A DNA stretch of 64,000 nt from an uncultured Bacteroidota bacterium (lineage in GTDB: Bacteria; Bacteroidota; Bacteroidia; Flavobacteriales; Flavobacteriaceae): assembly GCA_902586905.1 (NCBI GenBank), contig CACIJH010000002.1:40001-104000 (forward strand), given 5' to 3'. This document shows, piece by piece, positions 40,130-49,548 of this stretch. Every line of letters starts with the position of its first letter. The stretch's first letter is position 1. The notes beneath the pieces were generated by a model. It saw only the letters and a program-made list of their open reading frames with translations. It had not been told where the DNA came from and did no database searches. The position numbers were made by a program, and so were the translations under genes.

Positions 40130-40201
40130 TGTTGTATATGAACCCCTTTTGTTGTTTGGCGTTTATTCTCTAAAAGCAACAGAATACAAAAACAATTAAT
40201 C

Positions 40202-42043
40202 ATGACGAATGATCATGTAAACGAGGAGCCTCAAGTTGAAGACGTAGAGACCTCAAAAACTACAGAAGAGACAACAGAAGATCAGTCTCCAAAACAATCT
40301 CCAGAAGAATTTTTAGAAAATTTTGATTGGCTTTCTTATCAAGAAGCAGCAGAAGTTGTTGATGAAAAGGAGTATAAAGAATTTGAAAAGCTTGTTCATG
40401 AAAATTTTGTGGACACACAGCATACTGATGTAATATCGGGTACAGTCACACACATGACTGATCGTGAAGCAATTATTGACATCAATGCAAAATCTGAGGG
40501 TGTCATTTCATTAAATGAATTTAGATACAACCCAGACCTAAAGGTTGGTGACACTGTTGAAGTGATAGTTGATATCAGAGAAGATAAAACAGGACAACTT
40601 GTTCTATCCCACCGAAAGGCTCGCGTGATAAAAGCCTGGGATCGTGTGAACGAAGCACATGACAATGGCGAAGTCGTAACAGGCTTTGTAAAGTGTCGCA
40701 CTAAAGGTGGTATGATCGTTGACGTATTTGGGATTGAGGCGTTTTTGCCTGGTTCACAAATCGATGTGAAGCCAATACGTGATTATGATCAGTATGTGAA
40801 TAAAAACATGGAATTTAAGATTGTCAAAATCAATCATGAGTTCAAAAATGTTGTTGTATCTCACAAGGCACTTATCGAGGCAGATATTGAAGAGCAAAAG
40901 AAAGAAATCATCTCACAACTCGAAAAAGGACAGGTTCTCGAAGGAGCTGTCAAAAACATCACTTCTTATGGAGTGTTTATCGATTTGGGTGGTGTTGATG
41001 GACTTGTACATATCACAGATTTGTCATGGAATCGAATCAATCATCCAGGAGAGATTTTAGAAATCGATCAAAAACTGAATGTAGTTATCCTTGATTTTGA
41101 TGATGATAAATCACGTATCCAATTAGGTGTAAAACAGCTGAGTCAGCATCCTTGGGAAGCTCTCAGTGGAGAACTTAAAGAAGGAGATGTGATTGATGGT
41201 AAAGTAGCTGTCATTGCTGACTATGGTGCATTTATCGAAGTCGCACCAGGCGTTGAGGGTCTTGTTCATGTGTCTGAAATGTCATGGAGTACCCACATGC
41301 GCTCGGCTCAAGACTTTGTAAAGGTTGGTGACGATGTTAAGGTCTCTATTTTATCTCTTGATCGAGAGGAAAGAAAAATGTCTTTGGGAATGAAACAGCT
41401 AACGCCAGATCCATGGACAGATATTACCTCCAAATACCCTGTTGGTTCGAAACACAAAGGGGTGATTAGAAACTTCACAAACTTTGGCGTATTTGTCGAA
41501 CTTGAAGAAGGAATCGATGGACTCATCTATATTTCTGAATTGTCTTGGACCAAAAAGGTAAAGCACCCATCAGAGGTGGTTACTGTTGGTCAGGACTTAG
41601 AGGTGGTAGTACTTGAACTTGACGTTGATGGACGAAAACTTAGCTTAGGTCATAAGCAAGTACAAGAAAACCCTTGGAATAAATATCAAACTGAGTATGC
41701 TGAGGGCACAATCATTGAGTCGTCTATTCATGAGCTAGTTGACAAAGGTGCAACAGTCATTCTCAATGAAGACATCACTGCTTTTGTTCCAAATCGTCAT
41801 CTTGAAAAAGAGGATGGGAATAAACTCAAAAAAGGAGAGTCAGCAGAATTTAAAGTGATTGAATTCAACAAAGATTATAAGCGTGTTGTGCTATCGCATA
41901 GTGCTGTTTATAAGGAGATGGAAAAAGAAATCGTGAAAAAATCAAAGAAGAAAGCTGCCAAAAAGGAAGTTTCTACTTTGGGTGATATTGACGCTCTTGC
42001 CAATCTTAAAAAGAAGATGAATGAAGAAGAAAATGAGGATTAA
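40202..42043 (+). CDS. rpsA: 30S ribosomal protein S1
   Basis: A 613-residue S1 with an acidic 50-residue start and six S1 RNA-binding repeats; clear ones begin at VISGTVTHMTDREAI, VTGFVKCRTKGGM, VLEGAVKNITSYGVF, VIDGKVAVIADYGAF and HKGVIRNFTNFGVF, and a degenerate one follows at IIESSIHELVDKGAT. The C-terminus is lysine- then acid-rich. S1 unwinds mRNA on the small subunit. The long leader with a hairpin suggests autogenous control. Confidence 0.95.
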   Translation: MTNDHVNEEPQVEDVETSKTTEETTEDQSPKQSPEEFLENFDWLSYQEAAEVVDEKEYKEFEKLVHENFVDTQHTDVISGTVTHMTDREAIIDINAKSEGVISLNEFRYNPDLKVGDTVEVIVDIREDKTGQLVLSHRKARVIKAWDRVNEAHDNGEVVTGFVKCRTKGGMIVDVFGIEAFLPGSQIDVKPIRDYDQYVNKNMEFKIVKINHEFKNVVVSHKALIEADIEEQKKEIISQLEKGQVLEGAVKNITSYGVFIDLGGVDGLVHITDLSWNRINHPGEILEIDQKLNVVILDFDDDKSRIQLGVKQLSQHPWEALSGELKEGDVIDGKVAVIADYGAFIEVAPGVEGLVHVSEMSWSTHMRSAQDFVKVGDDVKVSILSLDREERKMSLGMKQLTPDPWTDITSKYPVGSKHKGVIRNFTNFGVFVELEEGIDGLIYISELSWTKKVKHPSEVVTVGQDLEVVVLELDVDGRKLSLGHKQVQENPWNKYQTEYAEGTIIESSIHELVDKGATVILNEDITAFVPNRHLEKEDGNKLKKGESAEFKVIEFNKDYKRVVLSHSAVYKEMEKEIVKKSKKKAAKKEVSTLGDIDALANLKKKMNEEENED

Positions 42044-42068
42044 CTCAAGTTCTTTTAGCTATCAATAT

Positions 42069-42094
42069 AAAAAGCGCTATTTAGCGCTTTTTTT
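42069..42094. terminator. Bidirectional terminator between rpsA and leuB
   Basis: AAAAAGCGCTA (42069-42079) pairs with TAGCGCTTTTT (42082-42092), giving a strong GC-core hairpin flanked by A and T runs on both strands. It overlaps the leuB stop codon. Confidence 0.85.
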
Positions 42095-43154
42095 ATTGGG
42101 AAATAATATCACTGATATACGACCCTACATCTGAAGTTGTAGAGTTTTTATCCGGATATATATCAGGTGTGCCAACGTTGTTGTCGATCGTTTTCTGAAC
42201 AGCATCACGAATCGCATTTGCTTCATCAACCATATCAAAATGATCGAGCATCATCGCTGCTGATAGTATGGTTGCAGTTGGGTTGGCGATTCCTTTGCCT
42301 TTGCCTTGTGGGAAAGAACCATGTATTGGCTCAAACATCGCATAACGATCTCCAATTGAGGCAGATGCCAAAAGACCTATTGATCCTCCAATGACACTCG
42401 CTTCATCAGAAATGATATCACCAAATAGATTTCCAGTGAGAATAACATCAAACTGTGCAGGGTTCAACACCATTTGCATCGCTGCGTTATCGACAAATAA
42501 AAAATCGAGTTCAACATCTTTATATTCGCTGCTGTGAAGATCTGTTACAACACTTCTCCAAAGACGAGAAGAGGCAAGGACATTTGCCTTATCAACCAAA
42601 GTCAGCTTGTTTTTTCGTTTGCCAGCAGCCTTAAACGCTAGGTGAGCAACACTTAAAATTTCTTCTTTGCTATAGGTGCACAAATCAGATGCAACCCCTT
42701 TGTCGTTCATCTCTTTTTTTTCACCAAAATAAATCCCCCCTGTCAGCTCTCTGTAAATCACCAAATCAACACCTTCAATTCGATTTCGTTTCAAGGGAGA
42801 ACTATCGATCAGACTGTCATATATTGTGACAGGACGTACATTACAAAAGAGGTTGAATGCTTTACGCAACGCTAACAGCCCTTGTTCTGGTCGTACTTTT
42901 GCATTGGGGTCATTGTCATATTTTGGATCACCAATCGCACCAAATAAGATCGCATCACTCGACTTACAAATTTCAAGTGTTTTGTCTGGCAATGGATTGC
43001 CAGTTTCATCGATAGCAACAGCACCCATCAGGGCATGTTCATATGTGAAAGAGTGGTGATACTTTTTTGCAACTGCTTCAAGTACTTTTATCGCTTCAGT
43101 GATGATCTCTGGGCCAATGCCATCTCCTGCTAAAACAGCAATATTTTTATGCAT
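42093..43154 (-). CDS. leuB: 3-isopropylmalate dehydrogenase
   Basis: A 353-residue NAD-dependent decarboxylating dehydrogenase, third step of leucine synthesis. The start [17 protein letters not shown], substrate arginines near [21 protein letters not shown] and [12 protein letters not shown], and the metal site [12 protein letters not shown] identify it. The ATG at 43154 is preferred to a TTG at 43169; it overlaps the leuD stop by eight bases. It is last in the leuACDB operon. Confidence 0.96.
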   Translation of the reverse strand: MHKNIAVLAGDGIGPEIITEAIKVLEAVAKKYHHSFTYEHALMGAVAIDETGNPLPDKTLEICKSSDAILFGAIGDPKYDNDPNAKVRPEQGLLALRKAFNLFCNVRPVTIYDSLIDSSPLKRNRIEGVDLVIYRELTGGIYFGEKKEMNDKGVASDLCTYSKEEILSVAHLAFKAAGKRKNKLTLVDKANVLASSRLWRSVVTDLHSSEYKDVELDFLFVDNAAMQMVLNPAQFDVILTGNLFGDIISDEASVIGGSIGLLASASIGDRYAMFEPIHGSFPQGKGKGIANPTATILSAAMMLDHFDMVDEANAIRDAVQKTIDNNVGTPDIYPDKNSTTSDVGSYISDIISQ

Positions 43155-43737
43155 TTTTTTTCCTTTCAAATTCTTCTATCTTGTTCTTGTTGTTGATCAG
43201 ATAATCAATATCATCATATCCATTGATCAAACAAGTCTTTTTGTAGGTGTTGATTTCAAAGTCAATGTGAAAATCTATCGATGGAATTTCAACGATTTGC
43301 TGTTCCAAATCAATGATAAATTCACATTTTGGATTTTCTTTCATCGCTTCAAAAATTGTTTGCAGCTGCTCTTCATTTACTTGAATGGGGAGTAAGCCAT
43401 TGTTCAGGGCATTGCCCTTAAAAATATCTGCAAAGAAGCTTGATATCACAACTTTAAAGCCATAATCAGTCAGAGCCCAAGCAGCATGCTCACGACTTGA
43501 CCCACAACCAAAGTTATTGCCAGCGATAAGTATGGGTCCAGTATAGGTTGGGTCATTCAAAATAAAATCAGAAATGGGGTTGTTGTTGTTGTCGTATCGC
43601 CAGTCACAAAAGAGATTGTCTCCAAAGCCTTTTCGATCTGTTGCCTTTAGAAATCGAGCAGGAATAATTTGGTCAGTATCCACGTTTTCGATTTCTAGGG
43701 GAATGGCTGTTTGTTGTAAACGCGTAAATTTTTCCAT
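43147..43737 (-). CDS. leuD: 3-isopropylmalate dehydratase small subunit
   Basis: A 196-residue swivelling domain of isopropylmalate isomerase, partner of LeuC. Conserved [12 protein letters not shown] and [17 protein letters not shown] are present. The ATG at 43737 shares one base with the leuC stop, and the 3' end overlaps leuB by eight bases, so all three are translationally coupled. Confidence 0.96.
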   Translation of the reverse strand: MEKFTRLQQTAIPLEIENVDTDQIIPARFLKATDRKGFGDNLFCDWRYDNNNNPISDFILNDPTYTGPILIAGNNFGCGSSREHAAWALTDYGFKVVISSFFADIFKGNALNNGLLPIQVNEEQLQTIFEAMKENPKCEFIIDLEQQIVEIPSIDFHIDFEINTYKKTCLINGYDDIDYLINNKNKIEEFERKKNA

Positions 43738-45113
43738 TATGGTTGGGTTATATCGACAATTTTCCCTTCGACGGCAGCAGCAACGGCAGTGAGTGGGCTA
43801 GCAAGAATTGTGCGGGCACCAGGGCCTTGACGACCTTCAAAATTTCGATTGGATGTTGAAACACAATATTCTCCAGAAGGAATTTTATCATCATTCATCG
43901 CCAAACATGCCGAGCAGCCTGGTTGTCGGATCTCAAATCCTGCTTCTTCAAAAATAGTTCCCAAGCCCTCATCTTGTATTTGTTTTGCAACTTGCTGCGA
44001 ACCAGGAACAATTAGCGCATTGACATTCTTTGCTTTTTTCTTCCCTTTGATGTAGTCAGAAGCAACACGAAAATCCTCGATTCTAGAATTCGTACAACTC
44101 CCAATAAAGACATAATTGATAGGTAACCCATTGAGTGTATCTCCCTGATCAAAGCCCATATAAGCCAATGATTTCTGAAAGGATTCGTTTTGTGAAGATG
44201 GAATTTTCTCTTGAACCCCAATACCCATCCCTGGGTTTGTTCCATAGGTGATCATTGGGCCAATATCATCAGCATCAAACCTGTATTCTTTATCAAAAAC
44301 AGCATCATTGTCAGACGGTAGGGATTGCCAATGCTTAATCTTTTCTTCCAACTCCTCTTGAGAGGGGGCAAATTCTCTTCCCTTGATGTAGTCAAAAGTC
44401 GTTTGGTCTGGCGCAATCATCCCACCACGAGCACCCATCTCAATACTCATATTGCAAACTGTCATACGACCTTCCATACTCATATTTTCAAACACTTCAC
44501 CAGCGTATTCCACAAAATAGCCCGTTCCTGAATCTGTTCCGAGTTGTGCAATAATGTAGAGAATGACGTCTTTAGGATGAACACCTTTTTTGAGCTTACC
44601 GTTGACTGTAATTCGCATGCTTTTCGGTTTGCTTACCAACAAGCATTGGCTTGCAAAAACCTGCGCAACTTGACTTGTACCAATCCCAAAAGCAATCGAT
44701 CCGAAGGCACCATGTGTTGAGGTGTGACTATCTCCACAAACCATCGTCATGCCAGGTTGCGTGATGCCCAGCTCAGGACCAATGACGTGCACGATCCCTT
44801 GGTAAGGGTGGCCTAGGCCATATAGCTCAATATTGTATTCATCACAATTTTTACGCAATCGCGCAACTTGGTTTCTCGACAATTCATCTTTGATAGGTAG
44901 GTGTTGGTTGAGCGTTGGGACGTTGTGATCTGCAGTAGCAACAATTTGTTTTGGTCTAAAGACAGGGATGTTTTTGTCTTTTAACACTGCAAAAGCTTGA
45001 GGACTCGTCACTTCGTGTATCAAATGTTTATCGATATAAAGGATATCAGGACCATCTTCTAGTTGATCGACAACATGGCTGTCCCAAACCTTGTCAAATA
45101 GTGTTTTTCCCAT
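43737..45113 (-). CDS. leuC: 3-isopropylmalate dehydratase large subunit
   Basis: A 458-residue aconitase-family subunit. The three cluster cysteines are in [10 protein letters not shown] and GCSACLAMN (two cysteines), and [14 protein letters not shown] is the substrate loop. It isomerises 2- to 3-isopropylmalate with LeuD. The gene starts 14 bases after leuA. Confidence 0.96.
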   Translation of the reverse strand: MGKTLFDKVWDSHVVDQLEDGPDILYIDKHLIHEVTSPQAFAVLKDKNIPVFRPKQIVATADHNVPTLNQHLPIKDELSRNQVARLRKNCDEYNIELYGLGHPYQGIVHVIGPELGITQPGMTMVCGDSHTSTHGAFGSIAFGIGTSQVAQVFASQCLLVSKPKSMRITVNGKLKKGVHPKDVILYIIAQLGTDSGTGYFVEYAGEVFENMSMEGRMTVCNMSIEMGARGGMIAPDQTTFDYIKGREFAPSQEELEEKIKHWQSLPSDNDAVFDKEYRFDADDIGPMITYGTNPGMGIGVQEKIPSSQNESFQKSLAYMGFDQGDTLNGLPINYVFIGSCTNSRIEDFRVASDYIKGKKKAKNVNALIVPGSQQVAKQIQDEGLGTIFEEAGFEIRQPGCSACLAMNDDKIPSGEYCVSTSNRNFEGRQGPGARTILASPLTAVAAAVEGKIVDITQP

Positions 45114-45127
45114 CCTATTTGGTTTGC

Positions 45128-46288
45128 TTATGAGTTCAGATTTGCAAGATCAACAATTCCAGGAATATCATCATCATTGATTTCTTTGTGTGTATCTGCA
45201 AATTTCAAAAATTGTTCGTACACTTTATCCAGTTGCAACTTGGTAAGTTCAATGCCAATATTTTTTGCACGATAGGCGAGAGCTGCGCGCCCACTGCGAG
45301 CAGTCAAAACAATTGCAGAGGTTTCGACTCCTACGTCATGTGGGTCAATGATTTCGTAGGTTTCTCTATTCTTGATGACACCATCCTGATGAATGCCAGA
45401 ACTGTGAGCAAAGGCATTTGCTCCAACGATTGCTTTGTTGGCTTGCACACTCATCCCCATCGATTCAGAAACCATTTGAGAGGTATCGTACAACAGTTTG
45501 GTGTTGATATTTGTATCCAATTGCAAATGAGGATGTTGTCGCATAATCATCACCACTTCTTCTAAAGAGGTATTTCCAGCACGTTCCCCAATCCCATTGA
45601 TGGTGCATTCGATTTGACGCGCACCATTGACAGCACCTGCAATAGAATTTGCAGTTGCAAGACCCAAATCATTGTGACAGTGACAAGAAATGATTGCTTT
45701 TTCGATCCCCTTTACATTTTCGACTAGATATTTGATTTTTGCTCCATAGTCCTCTGGTAAGCAATATCCAGTCGTGTCAGGGATGTTCAAAACAGTTGCG
45801 CCGGCCTTGATGACCTCTTCACAAACTTTGGCAAGAAAATCATTATCTGTTCGCCCTGCATCTTCTGCGTAAAACTCTATGTCCTCAACATACTGTTTGG
45901 CATGCTTGACAGCTCCAACAGCACGTTCTATAATTTTCTCACGACTCGAATTAAATTTATGCTTGATATGCGAGTCTGAGGTACCTATTCCTGTATGAAT
46001 TCTTGGATGCTTTGCATGCTGAAGTGCTTGGGCAGCAACATCGATATCTTTTTGAACAGCACGTGTTAGACCACATACAGATGCAAACGTAACAACCTTT
46101 GAAATTTCTTCAACAGAGTGAAAATCACCAGGACTGGAAATTGGAAATCCAGCTTCAATGACATCAACACCCAAATCGTCCAATCGAGTGGCAATATGAA
46201 GCTTTTGTTGAGTGTTTAACTTACAACCTGGAACCTGTTCACCATCACGCAAAGTGGTGTCAAAAATGTGAACTTTATCTTTTGGCAT
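45128..46288 (-). CDS. leuA: 2-isopropylmalate synthase, short form
   Basis: A 386-residue enzyme that condenses acetyl-CoA with ketoisovalerate. The active site [29 protein letters not shown] metal histidines and the [15 protein letters not shown] motif are intact. It ends after the catalytic and subdomain regions; the roughly 120-residue C-terminal LeuA regulatory domain of the 510-residue form is absent, as in many Bacteroidetes, so classical leucine feedback is unlikely. The ATG at 46288 is preferred to TTG 46294. First gene of the leu operon. Confidence 0.94.
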   Translation of the reverse strand: MPKDKVHIFDTTLRDGEQVPGCKLNTQQKLHIATRLDDLGVDVIEAGFPISSPGDFHSVEEISKVVTFASVCGLTRAVQKDIDVAAQALQHAKHPRIHTGIGTSDSHIKHKFNSSREKIIERAVGAVKHAKQYVEDIEFYAEDAGRTDNDFLAKVCEEVIKAGATVLNIPDTTGYCLPEDYGAKIKYLVENVKGIEKAIISCHCHNDLGLATANSIAGAVNGARQIECTINGIGERAGNTSLEEVVMIMRQHPHLQLDTNINTKLLYDTSQMVSESMGMSVQANKAIVGANAFAHSSGIHQDGVIKNRETYEIIDPHDVGVETSAIVLTARSGRAALAYRAKNIGIELTKLQLDKVYEQFLKFADTHKEINDDDIPGIVDLANLNS

Positions 46289-46407
46289 AAACAATTATAT
46301 AACAATTGTATAAAGCAAATTTAAATCAAAAATATGGCTCAAAAAAATGTATATTTATGAATTACCAAAATTTAATTTTATATCAATTGACTTTTTGAAA
46401 TTTATAT

Positions 46408-47952
46408 ATGCGTAATTTCCAAAAAGAGTCTCTTTTTCAGCTGATAAAATCTTTATCAAAATCAGAAAAAAGACAGTTTAAACTGTATGCAAATCGATTG
46501 CAATCCAATTCGGACACGAAGTTTATTGCTCTTTTCAACCTGTTGGATAAAATGAATGTCTATGATGAGCAAAAAATTTTGCAGTCAAAAATTGTGAAAC
46601 GTGAACAGCTTTCAAATGTAAAAAGTCATTTGTACAAGCAGATTTTAATCAATTTGAGATTATCGGCTTCAACAAAAAACAAGAGGCTGCAAATGCGCGA
46701 ACAACTTGACTATGTGTATATTTTATACAATAAAGGACTCTATGAGCAAAGTTTACTTTTGCTTCAGCGATTGAAAACACAAGCTGAAAAGTTGGACGAC
46801 ACTGCTTTGGTATCACACGCTGTAGAGTTTGAAAAAGAAGTGCAGACGCAATACCTATCCAAAACAAGCTTTGATTATGTCGATGAGCTTGTCAATCAAT
46901 CTTTAGAAAATGCCTCTCATAATCTCACCAAATCAAAGCTATCTAGTTTGTCCTTAATGCTCCACGCCAAAAATGTGCATTTTGGATATGTGAAGAATGA
47001 TAAAGAATACAATGAAATCACAAAGTTTTTCGAGTCGCATATCGTTGAAGTTGATTTGGAAACTGCTGGTCTGTCTGAAGCGTACTGGTATTACAGCTCT
47101 TATTTACTGTACAGTATTCTAGTGCAAGATCTTCTTTCGGCATTTAAATTTGCAAACAAGCTGATTGAACTTTTCTTCTTGTCTCCAGAGATGATTGCTT
47201 TGCATCCAGTATTTTTTATTCGGGGTCATCAATACCTATTTGAAATTTTATTTTTATTAAAATATCGATCCAAATTCAAAATTGCGTTGGAAAGGTTTGA
47301 GTCAACGATATCACTACCTAGCTTTCCGAGCAACCACAACATTTCACCCTATATTTTTATGGGTAAATACAACAATAAAATCAACTTTCACTTTTTGGAG
47401 GGTAGTTTTGAAGAGGCTGTCCCTCTGATTCCTGATGTTTTGGATGGATTGGCTCAGCACAGCGATCAGCTCGATCAGCACAATATTATGGTCATGTATT
47501 ATAAAGTTGCTTGTATTTATTTCGGCGCTGAAAATCATGCAAAATGCATCGAATATTTGCAATTTATCATCGATGATAAATCCCTACGAGTTCATCAAGA
47601 TTTAATGTGTTTTTCGAGGGTGTTAAACGTCGTTGCGCACTATGATGCAGGCTTAGATTATGAAATTGAAAAGCAAGTAAAACAGACATATAAGTTTTTA
47701 TTAAAAATGGATGAGCTTCAGTCGGTTCAGATAGAGCTCATTCGATTTTTGAGGAGTTTAACTGATATCTACCCAAGCGAATTGAAGCAAGCATTTCGCA
47801 AACTACACGCGTCATTAAAGAATTTTGAAAATGACCCATATGAAAAGCGTTCATTTCTATATTTGGACATATTGTCATGGTTAGAGAGTAAAATTGAAAA
47901 TCGCTCGATAGGGGAGATCATTCGTGAAAAAGCGTCTTTACTCATTCGTTAG
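46408..47952 (+). CDS. Hypothetical helical (TPR-like) protein
   Basis: A 514-residue protein that I do not recognise as a named family. It has no signal peptide or clear membrane helix and is rich in paired amphipathic helices, for example YNKGLYEQSLLLLQRLKTQA, LEGSFEEAVPLIPDVLDGL and FGAENHAKCIEYLQFIIDD, suggesting TPR-like solenoid repeats. The basic N-terminus (RNFQKESLFQLIKSLSKSEK) could bind nucleic acid or another protein. It is divergent from leuA and convergent with the RluA-type gene. A TATATTTA box lies about 50 bases upstream. Confidence 0.7.
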   Translation: MRNFQKESLFQLIKSLSKSEKRQFKLYANRLQSNSDTKFIALFNLLDKMNVYDEQKILQSKIVKREQLSNVKSHLYKQILINLRLSASTKNKRLQMREQLDYVYILYNKGLYEQSLLLLQRLKTQAEKLDDTALVSHAVEFEKEVQTQYLSKTSFDYVDELVNQSLENASHNLTKSKLSSLSLMLHAKNVHFGYVKNDKEYNEITKFFESHIVEVDLETAGLSEAYWYYSSYLLYSILVQDLLSAFKFANKLIELFFLSPEMIALHPVFFIRGHQYLFEILFLLKYRSKFKIALERFESTISLPSFPSNHNISPYIFMGKYNNKINFHFLEGSFEEAVPLIPDVLDGLAQHSDQLDQHNIMVMYYKVACIYFGAENHAKCIEYLQFIIDDKSLRVHQDLMCFSRVLNVVAHYDAGLDYEIEKQVKQTYKFLLKMDELQSVQIELIRFLRSLTDIYPSELKQAFRKLHASLKNFENDPYEKRSFLYLDILSWLESKIENRSIGEIIREKASLLIR

Positions 47953-48617
47953 CTAGCATTCCAAATCACATCATCTGGAGTTGGTGCAAGAAACGTCATC
48001 TCTTCCTTTTTTGTTGGATGAATCAAAGTAAGCGAACGAGCATGAAGGTGAATACTGCCATTTTTGTTGGGTCGTTTGGCGCCATATTTCAAATCCCCTT
48101 TGATGTGCAGTCCAACTGCTGCGAGTTGGGCACGAATCTGATGATGTCTTCCAGTTTCCAGTTCAATGTCTAAAACGTGATATGATTTCAGTTGTTTTAC
48201 AGAACGATAATGAAGAATAGCCTTCTTTGTATTTGGAGTGTTTTTGGGGTAGTGAAAAGATTTGTTTTTTGAAGGGTTTTTTCTGAGGTAGTGCTCCAAA
48301 GTCGCCTTTGGCTCAGGAGTTCCAGAAACAACTGCTCGATATATTTTTTTGGGAATTCGTTCTTTAAATTGCTGACTGAGTCGCGAGAGTGCTTTTGAGG
48401 TTCTAGCAAGCACAATCACCCCTGTTGTAGGTCTGTCGAGACGATGAACTAAACCCAAAAATACCTCCCCAGGCTTTTGATATTTATCTTTGATATATTT
48501 CTTTGCAAGATCGAGAAGGGACTTGTCGCCAGTTTTGTCGCCTTGAACAAGTAAACCAGCAGTTTTGTTGACAACTAATATATGGTTGTCTTCGTAAATG
48601 ACAGAAAGTGCTGACAA
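47949..48617 (-). CDS. RluA-family pseudouridine synthase
   Basis: A 222-residue catalytic domain without an N-terminal S4 domain. The catalytic aspartate lies in LVHRLDRPTTGVIVLART, the start VIYEDNHILVVNKTAGLLVQGD is typical, and the LETGRHHQIRAQLA block completes the fold. The RNA target is not predictable from sequence. Its start lies directly upstream of the panB stop codon, with no gap, and the stop overlaps the convergent unknown gene by four bases. Confidence 0.92.
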   Translation of the reverse strand: MSALSVIYEDNHILVVNKTAGLLVQGDKTGDKSLLDLAKKYIKDKYQKPGEVFLGLVHRLDRPTTGVIVLARTSKALSRLSQQFKERIPKKIYRAVVSGTPEPKATLEHYLRKNPSKNKSFHYPKNTPNTKKAILHYRSVKQLKSYHVLDIELETGRHHQIRAQLAAVGLHIKGDLKYGAKRPNKNGSIHLHARSLTLIHPTKKEEMTFLAPTPDDVIWNAS

Positions 48618-49436
48618 TTAGTACTGTTCGTTTTGATTCGGAAAGTCAACAGACTTCACGTCTGAAACATATTTTTCAATTGCTTTTTTCATGTCTTCAT
48701 ACAAGTTCATATACCTTCGCAAAAAGCGAGGGTTAAACTCGTTTGTCAAACCAATAAGATCATGAATGACAAGGACTTGCCCATCCACATCAGCTCCAGC
48801 TCCAATGCCAATCACTGGGATAGTTAACTGTTGAGCAACTTGCTTTGCCAGTTTGGAGGGTATTTTTTCTAAAACCAATGCAAAACAGCCGAGTTCTTCA
48901 AGCTTTTTTGCATCAGAAAGAAGCTTTTTTGCCTCTTCTTCTTCCTTAGCTCGCACAGAATAGGTACCAAATTTATAGATGGATTGGGGTGTGAGACCAA
49001 GATGTCCCATGACAGGAATTCCTGCGTTTAGGATTTTGGTGATTGACTTTTCAATTTCTTTTCCACCTTCCATTTTGACTGCGTGCGAGCCAGATTCTTT
49101 CATAATTCTTATCGATGAACGAAGCGCCTCTTGAGAGTCTGATTGATAGCTGCCAAAAGGCAAATCCACAACAACAAGTGCACGCTTACTGGCTCGCACA
49201 ACACCTGAGGCATGGTAAATCATTTGGTCAAGAGTGATCGGAACTGTTGTTTCATGACCTGACATGACATTTGACGCAGAGTCACCAACAAGAATCACAT
49301 CCACATGAGCAGCATCCACAACAGTCGCCATCGAATAGTCGTATGCAGTGAGCATAGTGATCTTCTCTTTCGATGCTTTCATCTCAAAGAGACTGTTTGT
49401 GGTCACTCTCTTATAATCTTTTACTGACTTTGACAT
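48618..49436 (-). CDS. panB: 3-methyl-2-oxobutanoate hydroxymethyltransferase
   Basis: A 272-residue TIM-barrel enzyme making ketopantoate, the first step to pantothenate and Co[17 protein letters not shown] (metal aspartate), [17 protein letters not shown] and [22 protein letters not shown] (catalytic glutamate region is altered only slightly) mark the family. The ATG is at 49436. It shares its upstream region with divergent dnaK, but no common promoter is evident. Confidence 0.95.
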   Translation of the reverse strand: MSKSVKDYKRVTTNSLFEMKASKEKITMLTAYDYSMATVVDAAHVDVILVGDSASNVMSGHETTVPITLDQMIYHASGVVRASKRALVVVDLPFGSYQSDSQEALRSSIRIMKESGSHAVKMEGGKEIEKSITKILNAGIPVMGHLGLTPQSIYKFGTYSVRAKEEEEAKKLLSDAKKLEELGCFALVLEKIPSKLAKQVAQQLTIPVIGIGAGADVDGQVLVIHDLIGLTNEFNPRFLRRYMNLYEDMKKAIEKYVSDVKSVDFPNQNEQY

Positions 49437-49483
49437 GGCACAAATTTGCTCAAAAATACATTATATAGTCGAACAATGCGATA

Positions 49484-49500
49484 ACTGACACCCTGTCAGT
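49484..49500. promoter_or_regulatory. Perfect palindrome upstream of dnaK
   Basis: ACTGACA-CCC-TGTCAGT, a perfect 7-base inverted repeat with a 3-base centre, lies just upstream of the sigma-54-like element. Size and position suggest an operator or activator site for a dimeric protein. Confidence 0.6.
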
Positions 49501-49510
49501 ATAAAGTCAA

Positions 49511-49526
49511 TGGCATAGTCATTGAG
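49511..49526 (+). promoter_or_regulatory. Sigma-54-like -24/-12 promoter of dnaK
   Basis: TGGCATAGTCATTGAG has GG at -24 and TTG at -12 with correct spacing, though A replaces the usual C after the -12 G. The predicted transcript start is about 13 bases ahead of the ATG at 49549. Confidence 0.5.
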
Positions 49527-49548
49527 TTAATGTTGAAAAAAATTAATC

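Noticed and set aside
49435..49450. A further TGGCAC...TTGC match upstream of dnaK
   Set aside because: The GG-to-GC spacing is one base short of the sigma-54 rule, and it overlaps the panB start codon.
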